A stretch of DNA of 9,064 nucleotides from an uncultured Bacteroidota bacterium (GTDB lineage: Bacteria; Bacteroidota; Bacteroidia; Chitinophagales; Saprospiraceae), in the NCBI GenBank assembly GCA_937952445.1, contig CALGAA010000187.1, forward strand, positions 1-9,064, read 5' to 3'. The notes beneath the pieces were generated by a model. The model was given only the letters and a program-made list of their open reading frames with translations. It searched no databases and was not told the DNA's origin. Below are positions 1 to 7,680 of the stretch, in pieces (position 1 is the first letter of the stretch; the number at the start of each line of letters is the position of its first letter). Position numbers and translations under genes: made by a program.

Positions 1-1866
1 GCGCGGCAACAGGCCAATCGACACATCATCGGTGTGGACACCACGCAGATCATCGGCCAATTTCAGGGACGGGCTGTCCCGGTATTATTCGATGAATTTG
101 CGCGGTTGGTGACCGATTTACCCGGGGCAAAATTTTACAAAGCGATCCGCGAAAAGACCGGAACGCCACTGGGGGATTACGTCAATGTCGATGCTATGGA
201 TCCGGGGGATCTGGATTTGTCCTTGTTTTCGCCCCTGGAACTCAACGACAACGGATTGATCGGATACAACGGATATGATTACCTGGGCAATAAAACGTCG
301 GGTGTGGAATTCAACGATTTCTTTACGGGTCGGGACGCCAACGGAAACCGGACATTTCTCAATCCTGCCTTTGAGCCGATCTATGGCGCTGCCTACATCC
401 AGGATAAATTTTCGTACAAAGACATCATCTTCCGGGTTGGTTTGCGTCTGGATTATTACGACGCCAATACCCGGGTGCTGAAGGATCCGTATTCCCTGTA
501 CCCGATTATGACCGCGAGCGACTTTTTTGACCGGTTTGGCGGTGAACGCCCCTCGACCATCGGGGATGATTTTAAGGTGTACATCGAGCGGCCCAATTCG
601 ACCAATGTCAAGGCCTATCGGGATGGGGATCAGTGGTATTTCCCCAACGGAACTCCGGCCAACGACGGAAACGTCATTTTTGGAGGAGAGATCGTTTACC
701 CCCAGTACTACCCCGAAAATGTCAACGATATAAAATCTGATAATTACGATCCGGATATCTCTTTCGAGGATTACGAACCGACCTTGAGCTGGATGCCCCG
801 GTTTGCCGTGTCATTCCCAATCTCGGAAAAATCCAATTTCTTCGCCAATTACGACGTGCTGGTGCAAAGACCGCCGTCCAACAGCTTTACCTCCCCGTTG
901 AGTTGGTACTATTTCGAGGACCGGAATTACGGCGCCGGCAATCCGATCAACAATGCCAACCTCAAGCCGGAGAAAACGATCAACTACGAGGTGGGTTTTC
1001 ACCAGCTCATCACCCCGCTGTCTGCGCTCAAAATTAACGCGTTTTACAAAGAACTCCGGGATATGATACAGCAGCGGACTTATCTGTATTTGCCTTCGCC
1101 CATCAGCACTTATACGACGTACGGCAATCTGGATTTTGCAACGATCAAGGGTGTTTCGCTGGAATACCATTTGCGGCAGAGTAAAAATTTGTCGCTCCAG
1201 ACCAATTATACCTTGCAGATCGCGAATGGAACCGGATCGGATGCAAATTCTCAGGGTGGTTTGACGACACGGGGCAATATCAGGACGCTTTCTCCCCTGG
1301 ATCGGGACGAACGGCATGCGTTCAAACTTACGCTCGATTACCGGTACGGACATGGCAGAGAATATAACGGCCCGAGGTTATTTGACCTGGATCTGCTGGC
1401 CAATACGGGGGTGAATTTGCAGGGCTTTGTGGTTTCCGGCCGACCATACACCCAGCGGATACGCGCTACCCCATTTGGTGGTACGGGTTTTGCGGGATCG
1501 TTTAACGGGGCGCGAAAGCCCTGGACGTATACCCTGGATATGCGTCTGGACAAGACCATTGTGATTCAGACGGCATTTAAAGAAAATCCATTGTTTCTCA
1601 ACATATCGCTGCGGGTGCTGAACCTGCTCAATACGGCGAACCCCAGAGCAGTTTATCCAGTTACAGGATCGGCGTACGATAGCGGGTATTTGCAGTCCCA
1701 GGACGGGGAGGCCAGTCTCGGCAATATCGCGAATGCTGGTCAGGAGGTCACGTCTCAGGGGCGGAACGTTCAGGCATACACGGATGCGTATTATTGGATG
1801 GCGCGGAATACGAATTTATTCTACGGTCCGCGTCGGATATTTTTGAGTTGCCGGATAAATTTGTAA
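1..1866 (+). CDS. TonB-dependent outer-membrane receptor, C-terminal part (5'-truncated by window edge)
   Basis: The frame is open from base 1 with no stop upstream, so the real start and the N-terminal plug lie outside the window; the GTG at 34 is only an internal codon. The visible 621 codons look like the beta-barrel of a TonB-dependent receptor, which imports substrates across the outer membrane using TonB/ExbBD energy. Family-typical segments are a VGLRLDYYDANTRVLKDPYS stretch (codons about 136-155), LKPEKTINYEVG near codon 321, a DRDERHAFKL segment near 435, and RVLNLLNTANPRAVY near 538, followed by a late TG-containing strand. Alternating aromatic and polar strands run to the C-terminus, which ends in RINL rather than the usual terminal aromatic residue. 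The substrate cannot be read from the sequence. The stop is two bases before the next start, so the gene is probably co-transcribed with the exported protein and the PorV-like gene downstream. The family call is firm; the specific role is unknown. Confidence 0.9.
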   Translation, partial: ARQQANRHIIGVDTTQIIGQFQGRAVPVLFDEFARLVTDLPGAKFYKAIREKTGTPLGDYVNVDAMDPGDLDLSLFSPLELNDNGLIGYNGYDYLGNKTSGVEFNDFFTGRDANGNRTFLNPAFEPIYGAAYIQDKFSYKDIIFRVGLRLDYYDANTRVLKDPYSLYPIMTASDFFDRFGGERPSTIGDDFKVYIERPNSTNVKAYRDGDQWYFPNGTPANDGNVIFGGEIVYPQYYPENVNDIKSDNYDPDISFEDYEPTLSWMPRFAVSFPISEKSNFFANYDVLVQRPPSNSFTSPLSWYYFEDRNYGAGNPINNANLKPEKTINYEVGFHQLITPLSALKINAFYKELRDMIQQRTYLYLPSPISTYTTYGNLDFATIKGVSLEYHLRQSKNLSLQTNYTLQIANGTGSDANSQGGLTTRGNIRTLSPLDRDERHAFKLTLDYRYGHGREYNGPRLFDLDLLANTGVNLQGFVVSGRPYTQRIRATPFGGTGFAGSFNGARKPWTYTLDMRLDKTIVIQTAFKENPLFLNISLRVLNLLNTANPRAVYPVTGSAYDSGYLQSQDGEASLGNIANAGQEVTSQGRNVQAYTDAYYWMARNTNLFYGPRRIFLSCRINL

Positions 1867-1868
1867 AC

Positions 1869-4800
1869 ATGAAGCACGGATATCTGTATATACCGTTTTT
1901 GTTGGTTTTTCTTCTCGGGGCTCTGCCGCAGGCCGAAGCGATACATCCGGAGTGGCTCAAGGAGAACCCGGATAAATCAAAGTCAAAAAAGAAACGCAAC
2001 ATCGAATTCAGTTACCGGGCGGACTGTGCTCCGGCCCGATCGGAAATCGATATGAGCATCAACAACGTCCGGGCCCGGTTACTCGGAGGGGGTGATGTGT
2101 GGTGGGATTTGCAGTATGGAAAATACATCGTTCCCAAGGTGGAGCCCGGATCGGGTTTGCCGGAGGTTTCGTCCATTTTTGCCGGTGCGGTGTGGCTCGG
2201 AGGATACGATCCAGTTGGAAATTTAAAGCTCGCTGCCCAGCAGTACCGAAATGCGAACGCGAACGATTTCTGGCCGGGACCGCTGGATCCTGCTACCGGG
2301 ACGGTGGACCGGGAGACCTGCGCGGATTGGGACCGACATTTTCGGGTGTTGGGGGATAATATCCGGCGATTTCTCCGCGATTTTGATATTGCTCAGGAAA
2401 ATGGCGAGCAGCTCGAAAGGAGCGATATTCCCGAGGACGTGCTTGGGTGGCCAGCCCGGGGCAATCCCCACTTTGAACGAATTCACGGATTCAAATTGCC
2501 CAATACGACACAGGGGCTGGCGGGCTTTTTTGACCGAAACAACGATTTTATTTACGATCCGCTGGACGGTGATTATCCGATCATCGAAATTCGAGGGTGT
2601 CCGGTGCCGCAGTTTCCGGATGAGATGATATTCTGGATATACAATGACGCCGGCTCGATCCATACCCAATCCCAGGGGAATCCCATCCAAATGGAGGTGC
2701 AGGTGCAGGCTTTTGCGTACGCGACGAACGACGAGATCAACAACATGACGTTTCAACGGTATAAATTGATCAACCGGGCTACGCAAAGTATCGATAGTAC
2801 CTTTTTCGCGATGTGGGTGGATCCGGATCTGGGATGCCCGCAGGATGATTACATCGGTTGCGATACGGCCCGTAGCCTGGCCTACGTGTACAACGAAGAC
2901 CGGCTGGATGGCATTACGGGGTGCGAGTGCAACGATATCAACACCTATTGCGATCATGTACCTATGCTGGGGATCGATTATTTTCGCGGACCTCTGGACG
3001 AAAATTTTGAAGAAATCGGGATGTCTTCCTTCACCTACTACAACAATGGTGGAATTGGCGAATGGCCGGATGCTCAGACCGACCCCGAGATTGCGATTGA
3101 ATACTACAGATATATGAGCGGTTCGTGGAAAGATGGAACCCCGTTCACGTTTGGCGGGAGCGGGTACAACGTCGGGGGCGATCCGATCCGGTATGCGTTT
3201 ACCGAACCGCCCAACGATCCCTCGGGTTGGTCGATGTGCTCTGCCAACCTCAACTACGGGGACCGTCGGACCATTCAGGCCTCTGGTCCTTTCCGACTGG
3301 ATCCCGGAGCGGTCAATGAATTGATCATCGGCGTGGTGTGGGTGCCGGATATCACGGACTACCCCTGTCCGAGTATTGCGCCGCTGCTGTATGCGGATGA
3401 GACCGCGCAGGCGCTCTTTGACAACTGCTTCGACATCACCGATGGCCCGGATGCGCCTGATGTGGACATCGTGGAACTGGATCGGGAATTGATTCTGATT
3501 CTGACCAACGATGCCTCATCCAACAACTACAAGGAAGAATACCAGGAAATCGACCTGCGTGCCCCAACGGATTTGTCCGATGAGGAAAAGTCGTATCGGT
3601 TTGAAGGATACAAAGTATATCAACTGGTCAATCAGGATGTATCGCCGGCTGAGTTGGACAATCCTGAAAAGGCCCGGTTGATCTTTCAAACCGACGTGAA
3701 AAATGGAGTCGATCAGATTGTCAATTGGGATCCGATTCCACATCCTACTGTCAGTGGCGAATTGATTTACGAGCCGATTATCGAGGTGATCGGAAACGAT
3801 GAAGGAATCCGTCGGACGTTTCAGGTGACGGAAGATCAGTTTGCCAGCGGGGAACGAGGACTGATCAATCATAAGAAATACTATTTCATGGCGGTGGCCT
3901 ATGCGTACAACAACTACGAGGAATTTGAATACAAAACCGTCGTGGGGCAGCGCAAGCCTTATCTGGAGGGTCGCCGCAACGTCAAGGTATACACCGGATT
4001 ACCGCGGCCCATTACTTACCTGGAAACCAAAACCAACTACGGGGACGGGGTGCAAATCACCCGCCTGGATGGACAGGGCACAGGGAACAATTTCCTTGCG
4101 ATCACCGAAGAAACCCGCGAGGCCATTTTAAATGAAACCTTCGATGGGGAAATTGTCTATGAACCGGGACAGGCCCCCGTCGAAATCATCGTATACAATC
4201 CGCTGGAGGTGGTGAATGGTTCTTATTTGCTCCGGTTTACTGATTCCGATCTGTCGGATCAGGTTCTCGATCGGGATGCCCGGTGGGAATTGATCAATCT
4301 GGACAACCCGGAGGAGGTGATTCTGGCTGACCGGACGATCGCTGAGCTCAACGAACAAATCATCGGCCGCTACGGGTTTTCAATCCTCATCGGGGATGCG
4401 CTGGAACCGGGCTCCCGGGATCAGGAGAACCGGGGTGCCCTGGGCTTTAACGTCGAATTTGAAACGGGGAACAATCCCTGGCTGGGCTTTATCCCCAATC
4501 GGGTTGCACCGTTTCTCACCTACGTTCGCAACGAACTCAACGAAGAGGATTTTGAACTCGATCCGACGCAGGTTTTCTCCGAATCTTTTGGCGGCCTGGT
4601 ACCGTTTTATCTGACCAACTACCGGTTGGACGGAGATGAGCCGTACATTTCGCCGGCGTGGCGGAACAATCTGGGGTCGATGACGATTGCCCGGCGGTCG
4701 ATGGACCTGACCGATCTCAACAATGTCGATATCGTGCTAACACCGGATAAATCCCTGTGGTCCCGGTGCGTGGTGGTCGAAACTGCGAATCCGCAATACT

Positions 4801-5825
4801 ACGATCGATCCTTTGGTGGGATTTTCAACACCCTGGGGGGATCTCAGAATTTTGACCTGCGAGCTTCGCCGTCGGTGGGCAAGGAGGATGCCAACGGGGA
4901 CGGACTTCCCGATCCGGATGGCGATGGCATCGGCATGGGCTGGTTTCCCGGTTACGCGATCGATGTGGAGACAGGCCAGCGCCTGAATATCTTTTTTGGA
5001 GAAAATTCCGTGTATAGTTCGGCCAATCCGCACATCGCTGAAGCAGTGGGTGATCTGGGGGGCGATATGATGTGGAATCCGGATGACGAAATCACCAACC
5101 CCAATGTGCCCGACGGAATGGCTCCTTATAAGGTAGGGGCACAGCATTTTATCTACGTCACGGATACGCCGTACGATAGCTGCAGGACGATCCGGCAGCG
5201 GTTGGTTCCGGGCGGTGCGTTCACGCGGAAGTTGGGCGCCATTTCGTCGATTACCTGGACGGGCATACCCTTTACCAACGGAACGCTGTTGTCGTACGCC
5301 GACGGGCTGATTCCCGATCCGGTGACGATTCAGCTCCGGGTGACAAATGCTTATGGCGTTTCCGAGGGTACGAATGATAATCAGGGGCATCCCGCTTATC
5401 GGTTTACGCTGGAAAATGCCGCAGCCAAAGACCTGGTAGAGGCGGGTGTGGATTCGACTCTGGCCGATATCAAAATGGTTCCCAATCCGTATCTGGCTTA
5501 CTCGGGGTACGAGACGTCCCAGTTTACCAATACGGTGAAAATTACCAACCTGCCGCCACGGTGCATCGTGACGATATACAGCCTCGACGGGAAGTTTATC
5601 CGACAGTACAAGCGCGATGAAACGCCGTTGAGCAACAGCATGCGGTCCAATCCGGGTACGCGGTATAAGCAGATTTCGCCGGCGTTGGAATGGGATTTGA
5701 ACAACAGCAAAGGCATTCCCGTGGCGAGTGGATTGTACATCGTTCATGTAAATGCCTACGAGTTGGGGGAAAGGACCCTGAAGTGGTTTGGTGTAAACCG
5801 TAAATTTGACCCGAGTGGATTGTAA
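1869..5825 (+). CDS. Large exported protein with T9SS-like C-terminal sorting domain (1318 aa)
   Basis: I chose ATG 1869 because it gives a clean signal peptide (MKHGYLYIPFLLVFLLGALP then QAEA, cleavage near residue 24) and sits two bases after the receptor stop; the in-frame ATG at 1794 would bury this signal inside a longer N-terminus. A lysine-rich linker follows (residues 31-43). Residues about 65-140 form a conserved-looking module (GGGDVWWDLQYGKY; FAGAVWLGGYDPVGNLK; NDFWPGPLD). Next come DEMIFWIYND at 251-260 and a cysteine- and Asp-rich stretch (DPDLGC, DDYIGCD, GCEC; residues 318-361). A fibronectin-III-like part spans about 575-682 (FEGYKVYQ to YYFMAVAYAYNN). Residues 1007-1020 (DANGDGLPDPDGDG) resemble a thrombospondin-3 or dockerin calcium loop. 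From about 1199, VPNPY, a TIYSLDGKFIRQY strand and ASGLYIVHVNAYELGERTLKWFGV match the layout of a T9SS type A sorting domain, with an added tail. No catalytic motif was recognised. It is probably surface-bound or secreted; its function is unknown. Confidence 0.88.
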   Translation: MKHGYLYIPFLLVFLLGALPQAEAIHPEWLKENPDKSKSKKKRNIEFSYRADCAPARSEIDMSINNVRARLLGGGDVWWDLQYGKYIVPKVEPGSGLPEVSSIFAGAVWLGGYDPVGNLKLAAQQYRNANANDFWPGPLDPATGTVDRETCADWDRHFRVLGDNIRRFLRDFDIAQENGEQLERSDIPEDVLGWPARGNPHFERIHGFKLPNTTQGLAGFFDRNNDFIYDPLDGDYPIIEIRGCPVPQFPDEMIFWIYNDAGSIHTQSQGNPIQMEVQVQAFAYATNDEINNMTFQRYKLINRATQSIDSTFFAMWVDPDLGCPQDDYIGCDTARSLAYVYNEDRLDGITGCECNDINTYCDHVPMLGIDYFRGPLDENFEEIGMSSFTYYNNGGIGEWPDAQTDPEIAIEYYRYMSGSWKDGTPFTFGGSGYNVGGDPIRYAFTEPPNDPSGWSMCSANLNYGDRRTIQASGPFRLDPGAVNELIIGVVWVPDITDYPCPSIAPLLYADETAQALFDNCFDITDGPDAPDVDIVELDRELILILTNDASSNNYKEEYQEIDLRAPTDLSDEEKSYRFEGYKVYQLVNQDVSPAELDNPEKARLIFQTDVKNGVDQIVNWDPIPHPTVSGELIYEPIIEVIGNDEGIRRTFQVTEDQFASGERGLINHKKYYFMAVAYAYNNYEEFEYKTVVGQRKPYLEGRRNVKVYTGLPRPITYLETKTNYGDGVQITRLDGQGTGNNFLAITEETREAILNETFDGEIVYEPGQAPVEIIVYNPLEVVNGSYLLRFTDSDLSDQVLDRDARWELINLDNPEEVILADRTIAELNEQIIGRYGFSILIGDALEPGSRDQENRGALGFNVEFETGNNPWLGFIPNRVAPFLTYVRNELNEEDFELDPTQVFSESFGGLVPFYLTNYRLDGDEPYISPAWRNNLGSMTIARRSMDLTDLNNVDIVLTPDKSLWSRCVVVETANPQYYDRSFGGIFNTLGGSQNFDLRASPSVGKEDANGDGLPDPDGDGIGMGWFPGYAIDVETGQRLNIFFGENSVYSSANPHIAEAVGDLGGDMMWNPDDEITNPNVPDGMAPYKVGAQHFIYVTDTPYDSCRTIRQRLVPGGAFTRKLGAISSITWTGIPFTNGTLLSYADGLIPDPVTIQLRVTNAYGVSEGTNDNQGHPAYRFTLENAAAKDLVEAGVDSTLADIKMVPNPYLAYSGYETSQFTNTVKITNLPPRCIVTIYSLDGKFIRQYKRDETPLSNSMRSNPGTRYKQISPALEWDLNNSKGIPVASGLYIVHVNAYELGERTLKWFGVNRKFDPSGL

Positions 5826-6891
5826 ACGAAATATCGCCAGGCTGGCCGGGTGTTGTTGGTTCATCCTGGCCCTGCTGTTCTTTTGCGGAAGCAATTTTGC
5901 CGGGAATCCGGACCGTCAGGGGGAAGCCGGAGCGGGGGAATTGTTGTTGATTCCGTGGGCGAAAAGCGCTGGTATGAACAACATAGCCACGTCGATGATC
6001 CGGGGCATCGAATCCCTCCGACTCAACGTCGCCGGGCTTTCCGGGGTACAAAATACCGATGTGGCGTTGGCTCATACCCGTTACCTGATGGGAACGGACA
6101 TCAACATCAATGCGTTGGGCGTGGGGCAGCGGGTCGGTCGCAATAGTGTACTGGGTTTATCCCTGGTGGCGATGGATTTTGGGGAGATCGACATCACGAC
6201 GGTCGATCAACCGGAAGGAATCGGGGCCACTTATTCCCCCAATTTCTTCAATCTGGGGATCGGGTATGCGTACACTTATGCCAATAAAATATCGGTGGGA
6301 TTTGCGTTGCGCCTGATATCGGAATCAATCGCAGACCTTTCGGCTTTTGGGGTAGCTTTGGATGCGGGGGTGCAGTACGTCACCGGTCCACAGGATAATT
6401 TCAAGTTTGGGGTATCCATCCGAAATGTCGGCACGCCGATGCGGTTTGGCGGAGAAGGGCTTTCGACGCGGAGTTCGAATCCGCAGGGGTCCCCCTCGTA
6501 CGAATTGACCTACGACCAGCGGGCCGCGAGTTTTGATTTACCCTCATTGCTCAACATCGGATTGTCCTATGATTTTTACCTCAAAACTGTCCACCGACTG
6601 TCGGTCGTGGGAAATTTTACGTCCCATTCGTTCTCCCGGGATGAAATCGGGGCCGGAATGGAGTACAGTTACAAAGATCACGTGTTTTTTCGTGGCTCCT
6701 ACAAAATGGAGGTCGGCCGGACCGCAGTGGGGAGTTCACAGCAGAGCGTATACGACGGTCTGAGCCTGGGAATCGGACTTTACACTTCGCTTAATAAAGC
6801 CAAAGGTCAGAAGCTGGGGATCGACTATGCCTACCGTACGACGCATCCCTGGAACGGGACCCACAATCTAACTTTAACCGTCCGGTTATAA
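5815..6891 (+). CDS. PorV/PorQ-family outer-membrane protein (UPF0164-like), 358 aa
   Basis: The start is GTG 5815, giving MDCKRNIAR, a hydrophobic core (CCWFILALLFFC) and likely cleavage near SNFAG, residues 26-30. TTG 5806 is an alternative three codons upstream. The first ATG (5973) would delete the signal peptide and is rejected. The mature N-terminus carries the PorV/PorQ-type pattern: GAGELLLIPWAKSAGMNNIA (39-58), then a NVAGLSGVQNTDVALAHTRY segment (71-90) corresponding to the NPAGLA region of this family. After it come repeated amphipathic, glycine-rich strands (GVALDAGVQY, FGVSIRNVG, LNIGLSYDF, YDGLSLGIGLY) ending in LTLTVRL, as in an outer-membrane barrel. PorV-type proteins bind T9SS cargo and deliver it for surface attachment. 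The 11-base overlap with the preceding cargo-like gene suggests translational coupling and that this protein serves that cargo. An ordinary FadL-like porin is the main alternative. No Shine-Dalgarno sequence is visible. Confidence 0.78.
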   Translation: MDCKRNIARLAGCCWFILALLFFCGSNFAGNPDRQGEAGAGELLLIPWAKSAGMNNIATSMIRGIESLRLNVAGLSGVQNTDVALAHTRYLMGTDININALGVGQRVGRNSVLGLSLVAMDFGEIDITTVDQPEGIGATYSPNFFNLGIGYAYTYANKISVGFALRLISESIADLSAFGVALDAGVQYVTGPQDNFKFGVSIRNVGTPMRFGGEGLSTRSSNPQGSPSYELTYDQRAASFDLPSLLNIGLSYDFYLKTVHRLSVVGNFTSHSFSRDEIGAGMEYSYKDHVFFRGSYKMEVGRTAVGSSQQSVYDGLSLGIGLYTSLNKAKGQKLGIDYAYRTTHPWNGTHNLTLTVRL

Positions 6892-6901
6892 TAAAATTCT
6901 A

Positions 6902-6909
6902 TATCTTTG
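6902..6909 (+). promoter_or_regulatory. Putative Bacteroidota-type promoter -7 element for greA
   Basis: TATCTTTG matches the TAnnTTTG -7 consensus used by the Bacteroidota primary sigma factor and is followed by C. It lies 10 bases after the stop of the PorV-like gene, in an A+T-rich stretch. No good -33 TTG was found at the expected 19-23 base distance; only TTTAAC near 6873 is remotely similar. Transcription would start around 6915, giving greA a leader of about 105 bases. Confidence 0.5.
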
Positions 6910-6943
6910 CATTTGGAAATATAATATAAACAACATATAGTCA

Positions 6944-6998
6944 TTGGACCTCTACATGTTTATTGACAACGAAGTCGATAAATGCGTCAGAGGTTTAA
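6944..6998 (+). promoter_or_regulatory. Long hairpin in the greA leader
   Basis: The bases 6944-6967 pair with 6974-6998 around a six-base loop (AACGAA, 6968-6973). The outer stem pairs ACCTCT (6948-6953) with AGAGGT (6989-6994), extended outward by G-U and A-U pairs to 6944/6998. The inner stem pairs TTTATTGAC (6959-6967) with GTCGATAAA (6974-6982), with one wobble. Between them are one bulge (C6988), one A-C mismatch and two wobbles. It lies between the putative promoter and the greA start, so it could be a leader control element. It could also end transcripts from the upstream operon, but only TTT follows the stem, which is a poor intrinsic-terminator tail. Confidence 0.55.
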
Positions 6999-7021
6999 CT
7001 GTATTGTAAAAGGAATAAAAC

Positions 7022-7495
7022 ATGAATACAATTTACCTGACCCAGGAAGGCTACGACAAGATCAAGGCCGAACTGGAAGATCTCAAGAGTCGGGGGCGGC
7101 AGGAAGCTGCTCAGGCGATAGCGGAGGCACGCGACAAGGGTGATTTATCCGAGAACGCGGAATACGATGCTGCCAAGGATGCGCAGGGGATGCTGGAAAT
7201 GAAAATCAGCGAGATGGAAGCGCGGATCGCTTCTGCCCGAATCGTCAGTTCTTCGCAGATTTCGACCGAACAGGTCAATATTTTGACGACGGTCAAACTC
7301 AAGAATCTGAAGTCCAATAAGGACATTGAGTACACCCTGGTAGGGGAATCGGAGGCTAATCTAAAGGAGCGGAAGATTTCGGTGACTTCACCTATCGGCA
7401 AAGGATTGCTCGGGCGAAAGGCCGGCGAGGTAGCGGAGATCCAGACGCCGGGTGGGGTCATTAAATTTAAGATAGAGAAAATTTACATCAAATAA
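7022..7495 (+). CDS. greA: Transcription elongation factor GreA (157 aa)
   Basis: GreA enters the RNA polymerase secondary channel and stimulates cleavage of backtracked transcripts so that stalled complexes resume. The full-length protein has the N-terminal antiparallel coiled coil (about residues 1-75) with the tip motif GDLSENAEYDAAKDAQ; the acidic tip residues Asp41 and Glu44, which position the catalytic metal, are present at the same numbers as in Escherichia coli GreA. The C-terminal FKBP-like domain (about 80-157) shows the usual SVTSPIGKGLLGRKAGEVAEI strand-loop and ends IKIYIK-like. Its 157 residues match the usual length of about 158. ATG 7022 is preceded by AAAAGGA (7008-7014) at a suitable spacing, the best Shine-Dalgarno-like sequence in the window. 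The gene has its own likely promoter and a structured leader upstream; the HIT gene follows 185 bases later on the same strand. Confidence 0.97.
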   Translation: MNTIYLTQEGYDKIKAELEDLKSRGRQEAAQAIAEARDKGDLSENAEYDAAKDAQGMLEMKISEMEARIASARIVSSSQISTEQVNILTTVKLKNLKSNKDIEYTLVGESEANLKERKISVTSPIGKGLLGRKAGEVAEIQTPGGVIKFKIEKIYIK

Positions 7496-7535
7496 TCGAT
7501 GGTCAGTGTTCCCATTTCTCAATCCTTATTTCGTA

Positions 7536-7571
7536 TTGACGGCTTCTTTTTTGACACCCCGCTTGACGGCT
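7536..7571 (+). repeat. Pair of TTGACGGCT direct repeats between greA and the HIT gene
   Basis: TTGACGGCT occurs at 7536-7544 and 7563-7571 (27-base period), with a third TTGAC at 7551. The 185-base gap holds no credible gene; the 61-codon frame across it has no ribosome-binding site or recognisable composition and overlaps the HIT start. The repeats could be a protein-binding site for the downstream gene, but this is weak. A possible promoter (TTTTGAAG near 7620 and TAAGGTTCG at 7644) fits the consensus poorly. Confidence 0.35.
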
Positions 7572-7680
7572 CCCTTTCAGCATTTCTACGTGCCATCTGC
7601 AACGGTCAGTCAATCAATATTTTGAAGCGTCGGTTTAGTAATATAAGGTTCGGCCCACTTGCTAAAAGCTTTCAATCTTT

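Noticed and set aside
1794..1868. ATG 1794 as start of the exported protein
   Set aside because: It would overlap the receptor by 73 bases and place 25 extra residues before an excellent signal peptide that begins at ATG 1869.
2223..2957. Minus-strand frame of 244 codons
   Set aside because: Antisense shadow of the exported protein with no recognisable motif.
4737..5894. Long minus-strand frame of 385 codons opposite the exported protein
   Set aside because: It lies wholly antisense to a well-supported gene, is rich in Arg, His and Ile as shadow frames are, and has no signal, domain or start context.
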